Source: Mytilus trossulus
Taxonomy: Eukaryota > Mollusca > Bivalvia > Mytilida > Mytilidae
Direction of reading: 5' to 3'
Assembly: GCF_036588685.1 (NCBI RefSeq)
Contig: NC_086381.1
Coordinates: forward strand, 52,575,431 to 52,639,430
Length of the DNA: 64,000 nt
The position numbers and the translations under genes are program-made. The notes beneath the pieces are model-generated. The model worked only from the letters and a program-made list of their open reading frames with translations, was not told the DNA's origin and did no database searches. Of this stretch, positions 47,101 through 57,388 are shown piece by piece. Every line of letters starts with the position of its first letter. The first letter of the stretch is position 1.

Positions 47101-50100
47101 ATGTCTTATGTAAGGTTCTCTATTTAAGATAAACTTTTTTTGTAGGGCTTTTGTTAGTAAATAATTTTAATTAACCAAAATGTAAGCTTGTCTTTTAGTG
47201 CCGAAACGTAAATGTGGGTCTGTTTATGAAATCATTGTAACATTAAATCTTACTTTTAAAGACTTAAGTTTCCATATCATTCTGCGTATGATTTATCCAT
47301 ACACAATTATTTACAAATTATAGACTTGAGGAAGTTTTATATTTGTGCAATTTCCGTGGCCGAAAGATCGATTGGATTATAGCCTTCTTGATATTTCATA
47401 AACTAAAAAATACAAAACAGAAGAAAACAAGAATGTGTCCATAGTACATGGATGCCCCACTCGCACTATCATTTTCTGTATTCAGTGGACCGTGAAAATT
47501 GGGATCAGAACTTTAATTTGGAATTAAAATTAGAAAAATCATGTCATAGGGAACAATGTGTACTAAGTTTCAAATTGATGTAACTTTAACTTCATCAAAA
47601 ACTACCTTGACCAAAAAATTTAACCTGAACTTCGCACTATCATTTTCTATGTTCAGTGGACCATGTAATTGGGGTCTAAACTAAAATTTGGCATTAAAAT
47701 TAGAAAGATCATATCATGGGAAACATGTGTACTAAGTTTCAAATTGATTGGACTTCAACTTCATCAAAAACTACCTCGACCAAAAACTTTAACCTGAAGC
47801 GGGACGAACGGACGCACAGACGGACGCACAGACGGACGAGGGAATGCAGGCACAGACCAAGAAACATAATTCCCCTCTACTATTGTAGATGTGGCATAAA
47901 CAGGGCGCAAGATACCAGTTGGACATTCAAATTCATAGATCGAAATAAACTGACAATGCCATGGCTAAAAAAAAAGAAAGAGACAAATAGACAAGTAATA
48001 GAACACAGACACAACATAGAACACTGAAGACCTAGCAACACGAACCCCATCAGAAACTTGGGGTGATTTCATGTGCTCTGGAAGGGTAAGCAGAACCTTC
48101 TCCACATGTTGCACCCGTCGTGTTGCTCATGTTATTGATAAGTTTCTTTAAACGAGATAAAAAAATCTTACCCCATGATCAATGCTTATTTTTATCACCG
48201 ATCCAATTATTGTAACACAATGTGAAAGGAACAAAATTAAATCGTTTAGTTTAAATATTTCCCAGCATGCCCTTGTTGATAATATCTTTCCTGTCAAATC
48301 GTTGTAGTAGTCTCTTGTTTTCTGAAATAAACATTAAGAAATGATTTCGACAATTATCAGGTTTTTCTGTACGGATTACATAAGCTTTTAAGATATGTTT
48401 TTTTTATCATAAGACATGCTTTAAGTCATTTGGCTCTATAAGAATGAAAATTGCCTATCGAGTATACACATTCAATGGTAAATATGTTACTTCAATGTAG
48501 TTACATTCAATTAAAATTATTTCAATGAAATATGTTTTCATAGTTATACCAAATAACTTTTGACACTTCTTCAATATTGATGCTTAACTAGATAAATTAT
48601 TGTCTAAAATAATTTTATTTACTAGTATATGATATATAGAGTAAATTTCTTTTGATTATGACATTGAAGAATTGTCAATTTCAACGAACAATGTAATAAA
48701 ATCTATTGCATTACCTTGAACAGTATGGCAGAAGTAATCCAACCTTGCAAACAAAACAGCCCATGCAGTAAACAGAACAACAACGCAAGCGCAGAAATCA
48801 CAATGTCTTGTGTTTTTGCTGAAATCATTAAGGAAATAGTCTTTATGCAATGATTCTCTATCAAAAAGGCTAATCCCAAGTCAGGAGCCTGTTATTCAGT
48901 GGTTGTCGTTTGTTTATGTGTTACATATTTGTTTTCGTTCATTTTTTTACATAAATAAGGCCGTTAGTTTTCTCGTTTGAATTGTTTTACATTGTCTTAT
49001 CGGGGCCTTTTATACCTGACTTTATGCGGTATGGGCTTTGCTCATTGTTGAAGGCCGTACGGTGACCTATTATGGTTAATGTTTGTGTCATTTTGGTCTT
49101 TTGTGGATAGTTGTCTCATTGACAATCATACCACATCTACTTTTTTATAATTATTTAACCATATGAAATTTGCGCTTTGAAAGGTATAATGTAGAAGCGA
49201 GGCAAAAAATACCAAAGGGACATTACAAGTCATACATCGAAAAAAAACTGACAACACGATGACAAAATTCGATAAAACTACATCGTTCTTATGTGCTCCG
49301 GAAGGGTAAGCAGATCCTGCTTTACGTCTGTCGTCCGCCCTGTTGGCCGTGTAAGTGAAACACGGTGATCAGTCTGATTCAAGGTAATATGTCTGAAACT
49401 GAAAGGTTTCACAAAAGGTCAAAATCTAGATCATCAAATTTGCATTTGATCTTGACATCAATTTAAAGGTCATACAGTAAAGGCCACAAATAAAAAGAGC
49501 ATAGCTCTTTTCTATAAAAATGAACCAAAATTATTACTCAGTATGTGACCTTGACCTGTTTTTCATTTTTGTTGACCACGGACCTAAAATTAAGAGACCC
49601 TACGTATCTTTGAGTTTTGGTTTATGAGTGACTATGAAATTGCACTTACGTTTGTGTAAGGTAAAGAAGGGGAACTAACTGTCAGAACGCTTCGATGACA
49701 ATTAAATGTAATATGTGTGAGGATAAAACGAGCAATTTGGAAATATAAATATGTCGCTCTCTTTTTCGGTTGCAACTGAGAAGTCATCAAAAAAGTGTAG
49801 TTTTAAAAGAGATATCTATTATAAAGAAAACTGGTTGTCAAACATGGTCAGTTTTAGATGCGTATAAACTAAACGATACTATATACAAATATATAAGCGA
49901 CATCGTTTGAAACATCAATACATGTGGAAATAAAGATTAGTTGGAAGAAAAAATAAGCAAAAGAAAAAAAAACTATCTAAATAAAAAGTAAAGGGTCTTT
50001 CCAGAAAGTGGAAAAGCCTTATCATAAATAGCTCAAATATTTTTGTCAAAGGAACAGAAATTGGCGATGTCAAGACTTTATTGGTGGTTTTGTTAATTGA

Positions 50101-53100
50101 TAAGTAATTCAAGCGTGTGCTTGGTGTTTTAAACAAACATTCATCTTAAAATTATGATGATTAACATTATGTTTTCAAATATTATTTTCATATAATAAAA
50201 GATTTATATCACGAGTTCAATTGACTTGCTGAATCATTATACACTGTCCAATTAAACCATGCTAAATTTACTACTGTACGTTTTAATAGAAACAATAGAA
50301 CACCATTGTTTAACCGTATGGCACCTACCATTTCTAGCACTATCTGAATTGCATTTTACTTCTTCAACATTTGTTCTGAGCTTAACTGTTATTTGTCCAT
50401 CTATTTTTCGATTGTCAAAGAAAACCTGCACCAGTTAACAATGAAAAGAACAAACATTGATATTTTTAAACTATAAACAGCACATGAGGTTGAGGTATTT
50501 GTATGATTATTATTTTTCTGACTAATTGTTACTAATCTTCTTGTTGTTGTCTATTGTTTGTCTTATTTTTTGTTTTTCACTCGTCTGGATGATCATCAAT
50601 ATTTAATATAATAATAAGTCACATTCGGTGATGTCGACGAGTTACATTGAAATAAAAAGTCATCCTTTGTCACGATAATCATTAAACCAAACCCGACAAA
50701 TCACTGGAATGTACTTATACTTATAGATAATTTGATTGATGTCAAAGACTATATGTTTAGGCAAGCTAGACAGATCATTTACGAATACACATACATGTTT
50801 TGTTGCAAATATGTAGTTTTCGAACAGACAAAACAGCAACATAGAATTAAATAGCAGTGGATCTGACTTATTTATCTTATTATTCAACATAAACACGATG
50901 GAAACCTAACAAAGAACTACTTACAGTTCCGTGAATACCAAAACACTGCACAGCTTTCCCAGTTTCAGCATTCAAATGGATTGAACTTAGTTTGAATTCA
51001 ATTTTAACCGACAACAACCTAAAACAAATAAAAATGAGTAGAGAAATAATTGGTTTACACATGAGAAATAAATGATCATCAACATTTTCACAATTTTTGT
51101 GCTCATAATTAACATTTTAAACAAAATCAGCAGACATAATCTAATATCAGAAAACTGATTAAAAAAACCATAAACAAACATATGAAATTGAAAATTTGAT
51201 GCACTGGCAAGATAAAACTAATGCTTTTATCCAATCCACTATTATTCCGAATAGTGTCAAAACTATGAAAATATTTTTTAAAGTACCTACAGTTGCCTTA
51301 AACAACTAGAACTATACACTGTCTACTGTAATGTCTTATTGTTTTGGCTTCATTTGAAATTGTGCTTTCTTTTGTTTTGTTTTGGGGGAAGGGGTAGAGA
51401 AATAGAGGAATGACACCCACAAGAGGGACAGTCAAAACTCCCAGATCGAAAATAAACAACACCATGGCTCCATACAAAAAAAAACTAATAGACAAACAAT
51501 AGCACAGAAGACACAACATAGAAAACTAAAGACACAACATAGAAAACTAAAGACTAAGCAACACAAACACCAACAAAAACTAGGGGTGATCTCAGGTACT
51601 CTAGAAGGTTAAGCAGATCCTGCTCCACATGTGACAGCCGTCGTGTTGGGTGTGTTATGACAAATCCGGTAAATATTTTAATTCGGTAGGTCACATTCAT
51701 GAAAAGGTACAGCTTGTACCAGTAAATCTTAATAAACATACAAAACTGTAGTACGTCAGGAGAAACATTTGTCATGTTATGACATATTGGGAAAACCCTA
51801 AATATAAATACTTTGAACAGAAACTCAATCTTCTGTGTTTGATCGTGAAATAGTTAGTTGTCTGAAGTAACACACAACTACGTTTACAAACATATCTGTA
51901 ATCATTTACATCTTAATGATCAGAGACCTTGGTTGACCAATTTTATGGAGACTTTTCAATCTTACAGGTAGGAGGTTTACCCTGCTGTAAAACCTGGTTT
52001 CACCCACTATTTCCTGAATATGGCCTATTTTTTCCAACATTGATATCGTTTATTTTGAAAGTTTTTGTAGAATTCCCCTTATTGAATTTGTGTTGAATTT
52101 CACAAGTTTTGTTCTACTTTTTTCTGCATCAAAGAATTATCAGAAATTACAGTTTTGTCAAAAAATTTCCTATAAAAGCGTGATTCCAACTTCAGGGAAT
52201 AGGAGGAAATATAGTCAATATCAACGTACTAGCATTACGATATACTATTAAAAATATAAGAAAGGTGCAAACTTGTTTGCGTAGTTTATTAATCAACACC
52301 CAAATATATTACCTCACTAGTTTCCCATCAGTGCTTCTCATCAGGTCTGCTATGCTTGGTTGAAATCCATACCCTGGTGGACTTTGTTTATCAATGTCTC
52401 TACAGTCTAGAAATATATAGAAAACTTTACATCATCAACGTGCTCGAAGTATTTTTGAAAGGATATTTAATGTTTGACAGACGGGTTTTCTATCAGGAAG
52501 TATGCACAGGAAGCTGTTTTTTTTCTTTTAAATTGTAGGAAGCAAATTTCTTTGAACAAAAAAAAATATTAATCATTAACCAGTTATGACGATTTCTTCC
52601 CTTTATTGTCTAATAAAGTTTAATAAGCACTTTTAACTCATTTGTTCCATCTAATTGAATTAACAGATACTAGAGAAATGATATATGTGTTCCTTATTTT
52701 GACATTCATCTAGAAAATAGACATACATTGCCTGTGAAGAATTAAAAGTTTGTCAAGAAACTGCCGATTTTACAATTCAACAATTTTCTTACTTCAATCG
52801 ACATTACTTGGTGCACCGGTACCAAATATTTTTGAATTTAGTTAACGCAAGCAGAGTCACGACACTGGTTGTTTATCAATGATTTACTAGTTGTATTTTG
52901 TGGACAGAACGCTCGTATGACGTATAAAATGTGAAGCCTGGTATCTTATGGGATTTTATTTGTATGTGTTTTATCTATTTTTTTTACGTAAAAGAAATAA
53001 AATTATGCCAACAATGGCAGAGTACAGTACTGGCGCTTGAGGACTATTGTTTGTCTTTTTGTAGTTCTGTCTCGATAAAATAATAGACAAAAATCATATA

Positions 53101-56100
53101 ATTGAGATTGGAAATCGGGAATATGTCAAAGAGACAAAAAAAATTACTAAAGAGCAGACAACAGCTGAAGGCCAACAATGGGTCTTCCCGCACCCGGAAG
53201 TGGTGCTCAGCTCAGCATATAAAAAATATGTACTAGTTCACACATATTTAGGTATCATTGACTAGATTAACACATACCTAAGGTAAGAGGTAAACTGTGT
53301 ATTTTTGTTCAACGAAAAAATTAAATTTAGGTTCAGCAAAAATTTATTGTGCATGAGGCAGCCGAATCAAAACAGTTCAAAATTTACCACAGACAACGGT
53401 AACAGATATCGAACACAAATCTAAATGATCAAAAAAGGTGGCCAAATTATTTGTTAACATGACACTAGGAAGAAGATTTTGTCAATTTATTTATAAGCTA
53501 TCAGTTACACTTAAGTCTTTATATGTTGTTGATAGTTTATGATATCAAGCTGTCTATGGTACGGTTGTGTTACCTGTTTTACGAGTTGTGTCAATTGTCG
53601 CTATTTTTTCTTCGGCTTCATTATATATTCCTGTTTTGAAGTAATTGAGACATAGTGTTACTGGTTTTTCCTTTCCACCTGTTCCGTTTGTCCGTCGTAT
53701 AAAGAAAGACCCGACAGATGTTGTGGGTATGTTGTAAACCTACGGATCAAAAAATAATATACAATCGAGGCTAGTAAGAAATTGCATAATATTATGAAAT
53801 ATCAATAATTATGAAATTTCAAAGATATCAGTTAATCGGATAGTTTTGTAACAATACTATGGGTTTTGTTATATTTAAAATTATGGAAATGGATATATAT
53901 TACTAGAGGATTTTAGACAAATCAACATGTTTTTTCTTCGTTGTTTTGTTCACTATATATAGATAAATAATTGATACAATTTAATTTTCGTATTTGTTAA
54001 GAGTAGTGAAACATACACAAATATCATATAACATTCGGGGTTTCAATTCTTAAGTCAATTGTACTCAAACACCCTCTTTCGATCTAACAAACGGACGGAT
54101 ATTGGTTTGTAATTAAGCCACTTTGCTTTAAACTCGTCCAATACAAATTGAGCAGGTTTTAGACAAATAAACAGTGATACATAATTTCACAATGTTGTAC
54201 GAGTTTTGTTAGGTCCAACTGCACTCATTTAGACCTTAGATTCAACCAATTATGTGTTAATACTCACGTTTGTAACAGTATAATTGATATGCTCTAACAG
54301 GTTATCTATGGTGTAAATGGCATAGATACCAGTCGATGGCGGGTATGGCATAGTTTCATAATCCTGGGACCAGTCTTTTAACAATAAATGTTTCATTGCT
54401 ATATTATTTCGCTCCAAAAAGTCAGCAAACTGTGCCCGATCAGTTCCAAAAAGTACTAACTATAATGAAAAAAAAAATTCGACTAACTCTCATATTGTTA
54501 ATTATTGTTGATGAATATATTTCTCAAAAACCGCAAATTTCCTTCGATCTCTGGATCTCATATTGTTAATTATTGTTGATGAATATATTTCTCAAAAACC
54601 GCAAATTTCCTTCGATCTCTGGAAACAATTATACTCGCAATGTTCACTCGACAAGGGTCTACCAATTCAAACTGACTGATAAAACTTTTTTTTTTGTAAG
54701 GAAAGTTACTAGTGTTAAAAAAGGAAAGTCCATGTGTAAGATATGTAATCAATTCTACTTAAGAAATAGAGCATAACAAAAATAAATTATATGTAATATC
54801 ATTTAACACATGAGGCAAATGATATGTCCTGGTTACTCAAATTTTTTGCGTTATTTAAAATGCGAAATTATCTGTTATCATCAGATACACTTAAATATAT
54901 AATGTTTTGTCATATCAACTTTTACATGAACTGGCTTACTTGGTCCCTCAAAAGTTTTATGCCAAATATAAAAAAAATGATATGGTAGGACATTAATTTA
55001 ATAGATTATTTTTTTCACTGTCCCAGGTAAGGGAGAAGGTTTGGATCCCGCATACATATTTTACTCCACCACATTCTGTATGTATGTGATATTTTTAGTA
55101 AATGAATTAGGCCGGGTTATTTTCTGTTTGGATTGTTTTACATTGTCATGTGGGGTCGTTTATAGCTGACTTTGCGGTATGGGCTTGCTCATTATTGAAG
55201 GCCGTACGATGAACTATATAGTTGTTAATGTATGTGTCATTTGGTCTCTTGTGAAAAATTGTCTCATTGGCAATCATAATAATAAATTTGGATTCATCCA
55301 ATAGCCATCAAATGTATTTAAAAATGAAATTATTTTCCTTCCTTGTTGTGTGCCAGAAACTGATTGAAATTGTTATTAATTATGACTTTATAAATCAATA
55401 AGAGACATCAGGAAGTGCTTAATCTGCAATACAAAAAAATATCACTAAGACCAAATGACCATGTGACCACAGAGATAATTATTTCAAACATCTAAATAAA
55501 TATTCTTGTTCATAGATATGTGTTTTCATTATCTAACAGATTATTTTTGTATTGATTTTGCCATTCAATGATATTTACCTAAGATAATGAACAAGGTAAG
55601 ATGTGGGTGTCACGATTCGGTCACAATTCAAAACACACTCATAACACAATTTTGATTCGAGTTATGAATTGATACAAAAAATGTTCAAATTGTAAAAAAG
55701 AATAGTTCACATAATAAGGGTAGCTTTTGATTATGTTTCTGAACAGAACATGACAGTACAACATATGATATGCCATTCCATAATTCGCACATATATAAAG
55801 AATCTATAAAAAAAAAAGGAAACGTGAAAATAAAAATAAAGTTACCTGATATGTGCAGAAAAACCATACTAAAGGCATCAGAATGAGTTTTTCTGGTATC
55901 CTACCAATACCACGATCTCTACATATCCGTGTGTATGGATCTTTGAAATGATTATCAAGTTTTTTAAGAAGTGCTTCCTCATCTCTCCCTTTGATAGCAG
56001 ATTTGTGCTGAAAATGATCTGCGTAAAAAAAAAAGTTCTCTAATTTTATTTTACTTTTATTTTTAATGAAATAAGTGTAATGCTGTTGCAATATTTAAGC

Positions 56101-56623
56101 TTTATTCTGTATGGAAATTCAAATAATTGCATGATACATGAGGTAAGGTATCAAAATAAAGAAATAGATGGACATTTTTTTTTTCGATTGATATGTTAAT
56201 ATAATAATCTTTTATTCGAAAGCAATACAGCTTATAGAATATAAATATTACAAGTATTCAATTACATCAATGAAATATATTTACATTTAAACAATTAGAC
56301 AAATAATCATATATATAAGTAAGTATACCCATATAACAGTACAGCAGAGTATGATAAAACAGAACACATACTGAGCATTTATAATGATTAAATTAATTAC
56401 GTGCCTTCTGAGCCAGAAATAAAAACTTCCCTAAATTGTTAAGTTCCTTTACTTAATGTTAATTGATTTCATGTTTTACTTTTTCAACTTTTTAAAGTTT
56501 AAATGACAATATCTCATATTTACCTTCAATGTTTTGGTCCGTAGTCTTCATTTCAAAACCAACACGTGCACGAGTTTTTGGCAATTCTCCATTGTCAGAC
56601 ATGTCTGCTGCGGGTGTTGCCAT
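41114..56623 (-). CDS. MCOLN: mucolipin (TRPML) cation channel, complete, 14 coding exons
   Basis: Exons on the minus strand: 56623-56524, 56018-55846, 54459-54268, 53739-53574, 52406-52313, 51018-50925, 50425-50329, 48818-48715, 48321-48172, 46864-46748, 45695-45573, 44932-44720, 44065-43938, 41165-41114. All junctions use GT-AG and agree in phase; total 1803 nt, 600 residues (human TRPML1 has 580). S1 is at about 77-95. A luminal domain follows (96-305) with four cysteines placed as the two disulfides of human TRPML1. S2 is at about 308-330, S3 364-386, S4 401-422, S5 439-464, the pore helix and filter LVNGDEIYVTF at 485-495, and S6 508-531. The signature VLGPYHIKF precedes the pore. The filter reads NGDE where human channels have NGDD. 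DEEALL (46-51) fits an acidic dileucine endolysosomal sorting signal. The tail is cysteine-rich. By family, it is a PI(3,5)P2-gated endolysosomal Ca2+/Fe2+ release channel. The last exon is the least certain. Confidence 0.93.
41166..43937. other. mucolipin intron 13 with repeats
   Basis: Holds a family A copy (41290-41465, plus) and a family C copy (41770-42040, minus). It also holds two diverged copies of a segment about 980 bp apart (42290-42400 and 43270-43400, sharing TTACTCTACAA, ATTGAAATATCAGAAAACGG and TTAATGCACAT). Confidence 0.6.
43938..44065 (-). CDS. MCOLN: mucolipin exon 13
   Basis: Phase 0 in, phase 2 out. Cytosolic tail EYKKEHRSDLLKFLGRM then a five-Cys stretch (CASCVRSSCPSMLGC) that may be palmitoylated, as the tail cysteines of TRPML1 are. 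An ATG in the intron upstream extends this frame but is not the start. Confidence 0.85.
44247..44322. repeat. 27-bp tandem repeat, about 2.8 copies
   Basis: TTTCACTCAGGCAAAATGAA plus GATTTTA repeats with ACTCAGG at 44254, 44281 and 44308. Lies in the intron before mucolipin exon 13. Confidence 0.9.
44413..44610. mobile_element. small MITE with CGCGAAAATAA inverted ends
   Basis: The left end has GTACTTATTTTCGCGGTG; the right end has its inverse as TTCGCGAAAATAAGTACCCG. Further CGCGAAAATAAATAC words, in both orientations, lie inside. It is in the intron between mucolipin exons 12 and 13. Confidence 0.65.
44720..44932 (-). CDS. MCOLN: mucolipin exon 12 (pore, S6)
   Basis: 213 nt, phase 0 both ends. 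Pore helix and filter LALVNGDEIYVTF, then S6 (GFFLVAFLALFTLITLNIF). Confidence 0.95.
45573..45695 (-). CDS. MCOLN: mucolipin exon 11 (S4-S5 linker, S5)
   Basis: 123 nt, phase 0 both ends. Ends CAWAVLGPYHIK, the diagnostic mucolipin motif at the S5 end. Confidence 0.95.
46295..46345 (-). repeat. degenerate hammerhead-like repeat fragment
   Basis: On the minus strand CAGATGAGTC, then a stem II partner (GAC), GAAA and ACACGTGTT. The core U4 position is A (CAGATGA for CTGATGA) and stem I does not pair, so it should be inactive. In a mucolipin intron. Confidence 0.5.
46748..46864 (-). CDS. MCOLN: mucolipin exon 10 (S4)
   Basis: 117 nt, phase 0 both ends. MYDATGILLGIGCLFTWISV is the S4 block. An alternative acceptor six bases further in (CTACAG) would drop two residues. 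Confidence 0.9.
47425..47905 (+). repeat. dispersed repeat with internal duplication (unit about 178 bp)
   Basis: TCGCACTATCATTTTCT through TTCAGTGGACC, ATTAAAATTAGAAA, TGTGTACTAAGTTTC and TTCATCAAAAACTACCT to TTTAACCTGAA occurs twice (from about 47459 and 47636), followed by a GGACGCACAGACGGACGCAC tract and CCCCTCTACTATTGTAG. It is in a mucolipin intron. Confidence 0.8.
47906..48150 (-). repeat. dispersed repeat family C copy
   Basis: On the minus strand: CAACACGACGGGTGCAACAT, GTGGAGAAGGTTCTGCTTAC, CCAGAGCACATGAAATCACC, GGGGTTCGTGTTGCTAGGTC. It ends just before mucolipin exon 9. Confidence 0.75.
48172..48321 (-). CDS. MCOLN: mucolipin exon 9 (S3)
   Basis: 150 nt, phase 0 both ends. LNDLILFLSHCVTIIGSVIK corresponds to the S3 block with TIIG. 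Confidence 0.9.
48715..48818 (-). CDS. MCOLN: mucolipin exon 8 (S2)
   Basis: Phase 1 in, phase 0 out. The coding frame gives DIVISALALLFCLLHGLF, the S2 helix. A longer ATG frame on the same strand (48850-48656) reads through both introns in another frame and is not the product. Confidence 0.85.
48880..49150 (+). repeat. dispersed repeat family B copy
   Basis: Plus-sense: GGCCGTTAGTTTTCTCGTTT, GAATTGTTTTACATTGTC, TATGGGCTTTGCTCATTG, GAAGGCCGTACGGTGACC and GATAGTTGTCTCATTGAC. In the intron between mucolipin exons 7 and 8. Confidence 0.8.
49195..50025 (-). repeat. family C fragment and AGGTCTTTCC-type repeat
   Basis: 49195-49365 is a short minus-sense family C copy. 49380-50025 is a diverged relative of the 36641-37610 element, with GTGACCTTGACCTGTTTTTC, ACCACGGACCTAAAATTAAG and a decayed terminal hairpin GGTCTTTCCAGAAAGTGGAA at about 49994. 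Confidence 0.6.
50329..50425 (-). CDS. MCOLN: mucolipin exon 7
   Basis: Phase 0 in, phase 1 out. VFFDNRKIDGQITVKL matches the TFDNKAHSGRI-type strand of mucolipins; EVKC holds the fourth luminal Cys. Confidence 0.9.
50925..51018 (-). CDS. MCOLN: mucolipin exon 6
   Basis: Phase 2 in, phase 0 out. LLSVKIEFKLSSIHL then AVQCFGIHGT; third luminal Cys. Confidence 0.9.
51380..51670 (-). repeat. dispersed repeat family C copy
   Basis: On the minus strand: CAACACGACGGCTGTCACAT, GTGGAGCAGGATCTGCTTAA, TGAGATCACCCCTAGTTTTT, then CTTAGTCTTTAGTTTTCTAT, which is duplicated. In the intron between mucolipin exons 5 and 6. Confidence 0.8.
52313..52406 (-). CDS. MCOLN: mucolipin exon 5
   Basis: Phase 1 in (G|AC makes Asp), phase 2 out. 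Luminal loop beginning DCRDIDKQSPPGYG, with the second conserved Cys. Confidence 0.85.
53095..53225 (-). repeat. dispersed repeat family A copy
   Basis: On the minus strand: CACCACTTCCGGGTGCGGGA, AGACCCATTGTTGGCC, TTTGTCTCTTTGACATATTC. In the intron between mucolipin exons 4 and 5. Confidence 0.7.
53574..53739 (-). CDS. MCOLN: mucolipin exon 4
   Basis: Phase 0 in, phase 1 out. Luminal domain with TLCLNYF, the first conserved luminal Cys. Confidence 0.9.
54268..54459 (-). CDS. MCOLN: mucolipin exon 3
   Basis: 192 nt, phase 0 both ends. Starts LVLFGTDRAQF, the S1 exit, then the luminal domain with NYT, a possible glycosylation site. Confidence 0.9.
54488..54623. repeat. perfect 68-bp tandem duplication
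   Basis: 54488-54555 and 54556-54623 are identical. The unit begins TCTCATATTGTTAATTATTG and ends TTCGATCTCTGGA. It lies 29 bp from the acceptor side of mucolipin exon 3, within the intron. Identity means it is very recent, or an assembly artefact. Confidence 0.9.
55090..55285 (+). repeat. dispersed repeat family B copy
   Basis: GATTGTTTTACATTGTCATG, TATAGCTGACTTTGCGGTAT, GAAGGCCGTACGATGAAC, TTGTCTCATTGGCAATCAT. In the intron between mucolipin exons 2 and 3. Confidence 0.8.
55846..56018 (-). CDS. MCOLN: mucolipin exon 2
   Basis: Phase 1 in, phase 0 out. Encodes the DEEALL dileucine-type signal, a basic stretch (RICRDRGIGR), and most of S1 (LILMPLVWFFCTYQ). Confidence 0.9.
56524..56623 (-). 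CDS. MCOLN: mucolipin exon 1
   Basis: ATG at 56623-56621; 33 codons plus one base to GAAG|GTAAAT. Cytosolic N-terminus (MATPAADMSDNGELPKTRAR). Confidence 0.8.
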
Positions 56624-57388
56624 ACCTTTGATCAACTATTTGTTGTTGTTTTTTTACAATTCACCTGACGTAAATATAACTTCATACCACATTTCCTGTA
56701 TCAGTTAATTGCGGAAATTTTAGAAATATAACCACATCCTGCATTTTATATGATATTTTATACATGTTAATCATATATGAGCAAGAGAGAAATAGATTTT
56801 AATTTTATGTTAATGAAAAGGAAGTGTAAATCACTTGAGTAAAGCGGGGCTATGACATTATCCAATCTTCGTTTGTTATAAGAGATTTCTTGCGTCTAAT
56901 CCTCAATAACGTTTGTGCGACTATTATACAAATGGGAGGTTTAGCTAGCTATTAAACCAGATTTCTGCATAAGACAATGCCTGTACTAAGTCAGGCGTAT
57001 GACAGTTGTTATTCGCTCATTTGATATGTTTTGGGATATTTTTTGCCATTTGATCAAGAACTTTTCTTTTTGAATTTTTCTCTGTAAGCATCATTTTTGT
57101 TATTGAACCTTTTTTTAAACAATACATTCAAATGTACAAATAGGAGATCATCCAATAGTTAAAGAATTTGTATATCAAATGAAAACGTTGTTGTACAATC
57201 CTCACTTAACACTGTAAAAATGCATCCGATGTATCAAGCAATTCCTTCTCTATATGAATGAATGCATGAATAAATAATTTATTAAAGTGTAGAATAGCTA
57301 CATTTGATTTGGTAAAACATATTAAGTTTTACAGTTTTTACGTCGTGTAGTTTTATTAAAGTAAAAATGTTTGTATAACATCTTGTCT
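56624..57388. other. mucolipin 5' flank
   Basis: No gene. Includes a family E repeat (57005-57090). Promoter elements could not be picked out with confidence. Confidence 0.4.

Noticed and set aside
47716-48027. 103-codon plus-strand frame with Arg-Thr-His repeats
   Set aside because: It translates a dispersed repeat with a GGACGCACAGAC tract and runs into a family C repeat.
48656-48850. 64-codon minus-strand frame over mucolipin exon 8
   Set aside because: It reads through both splice sites in a different frame; the exon's frame set by the neighbouring phases encodes S2.
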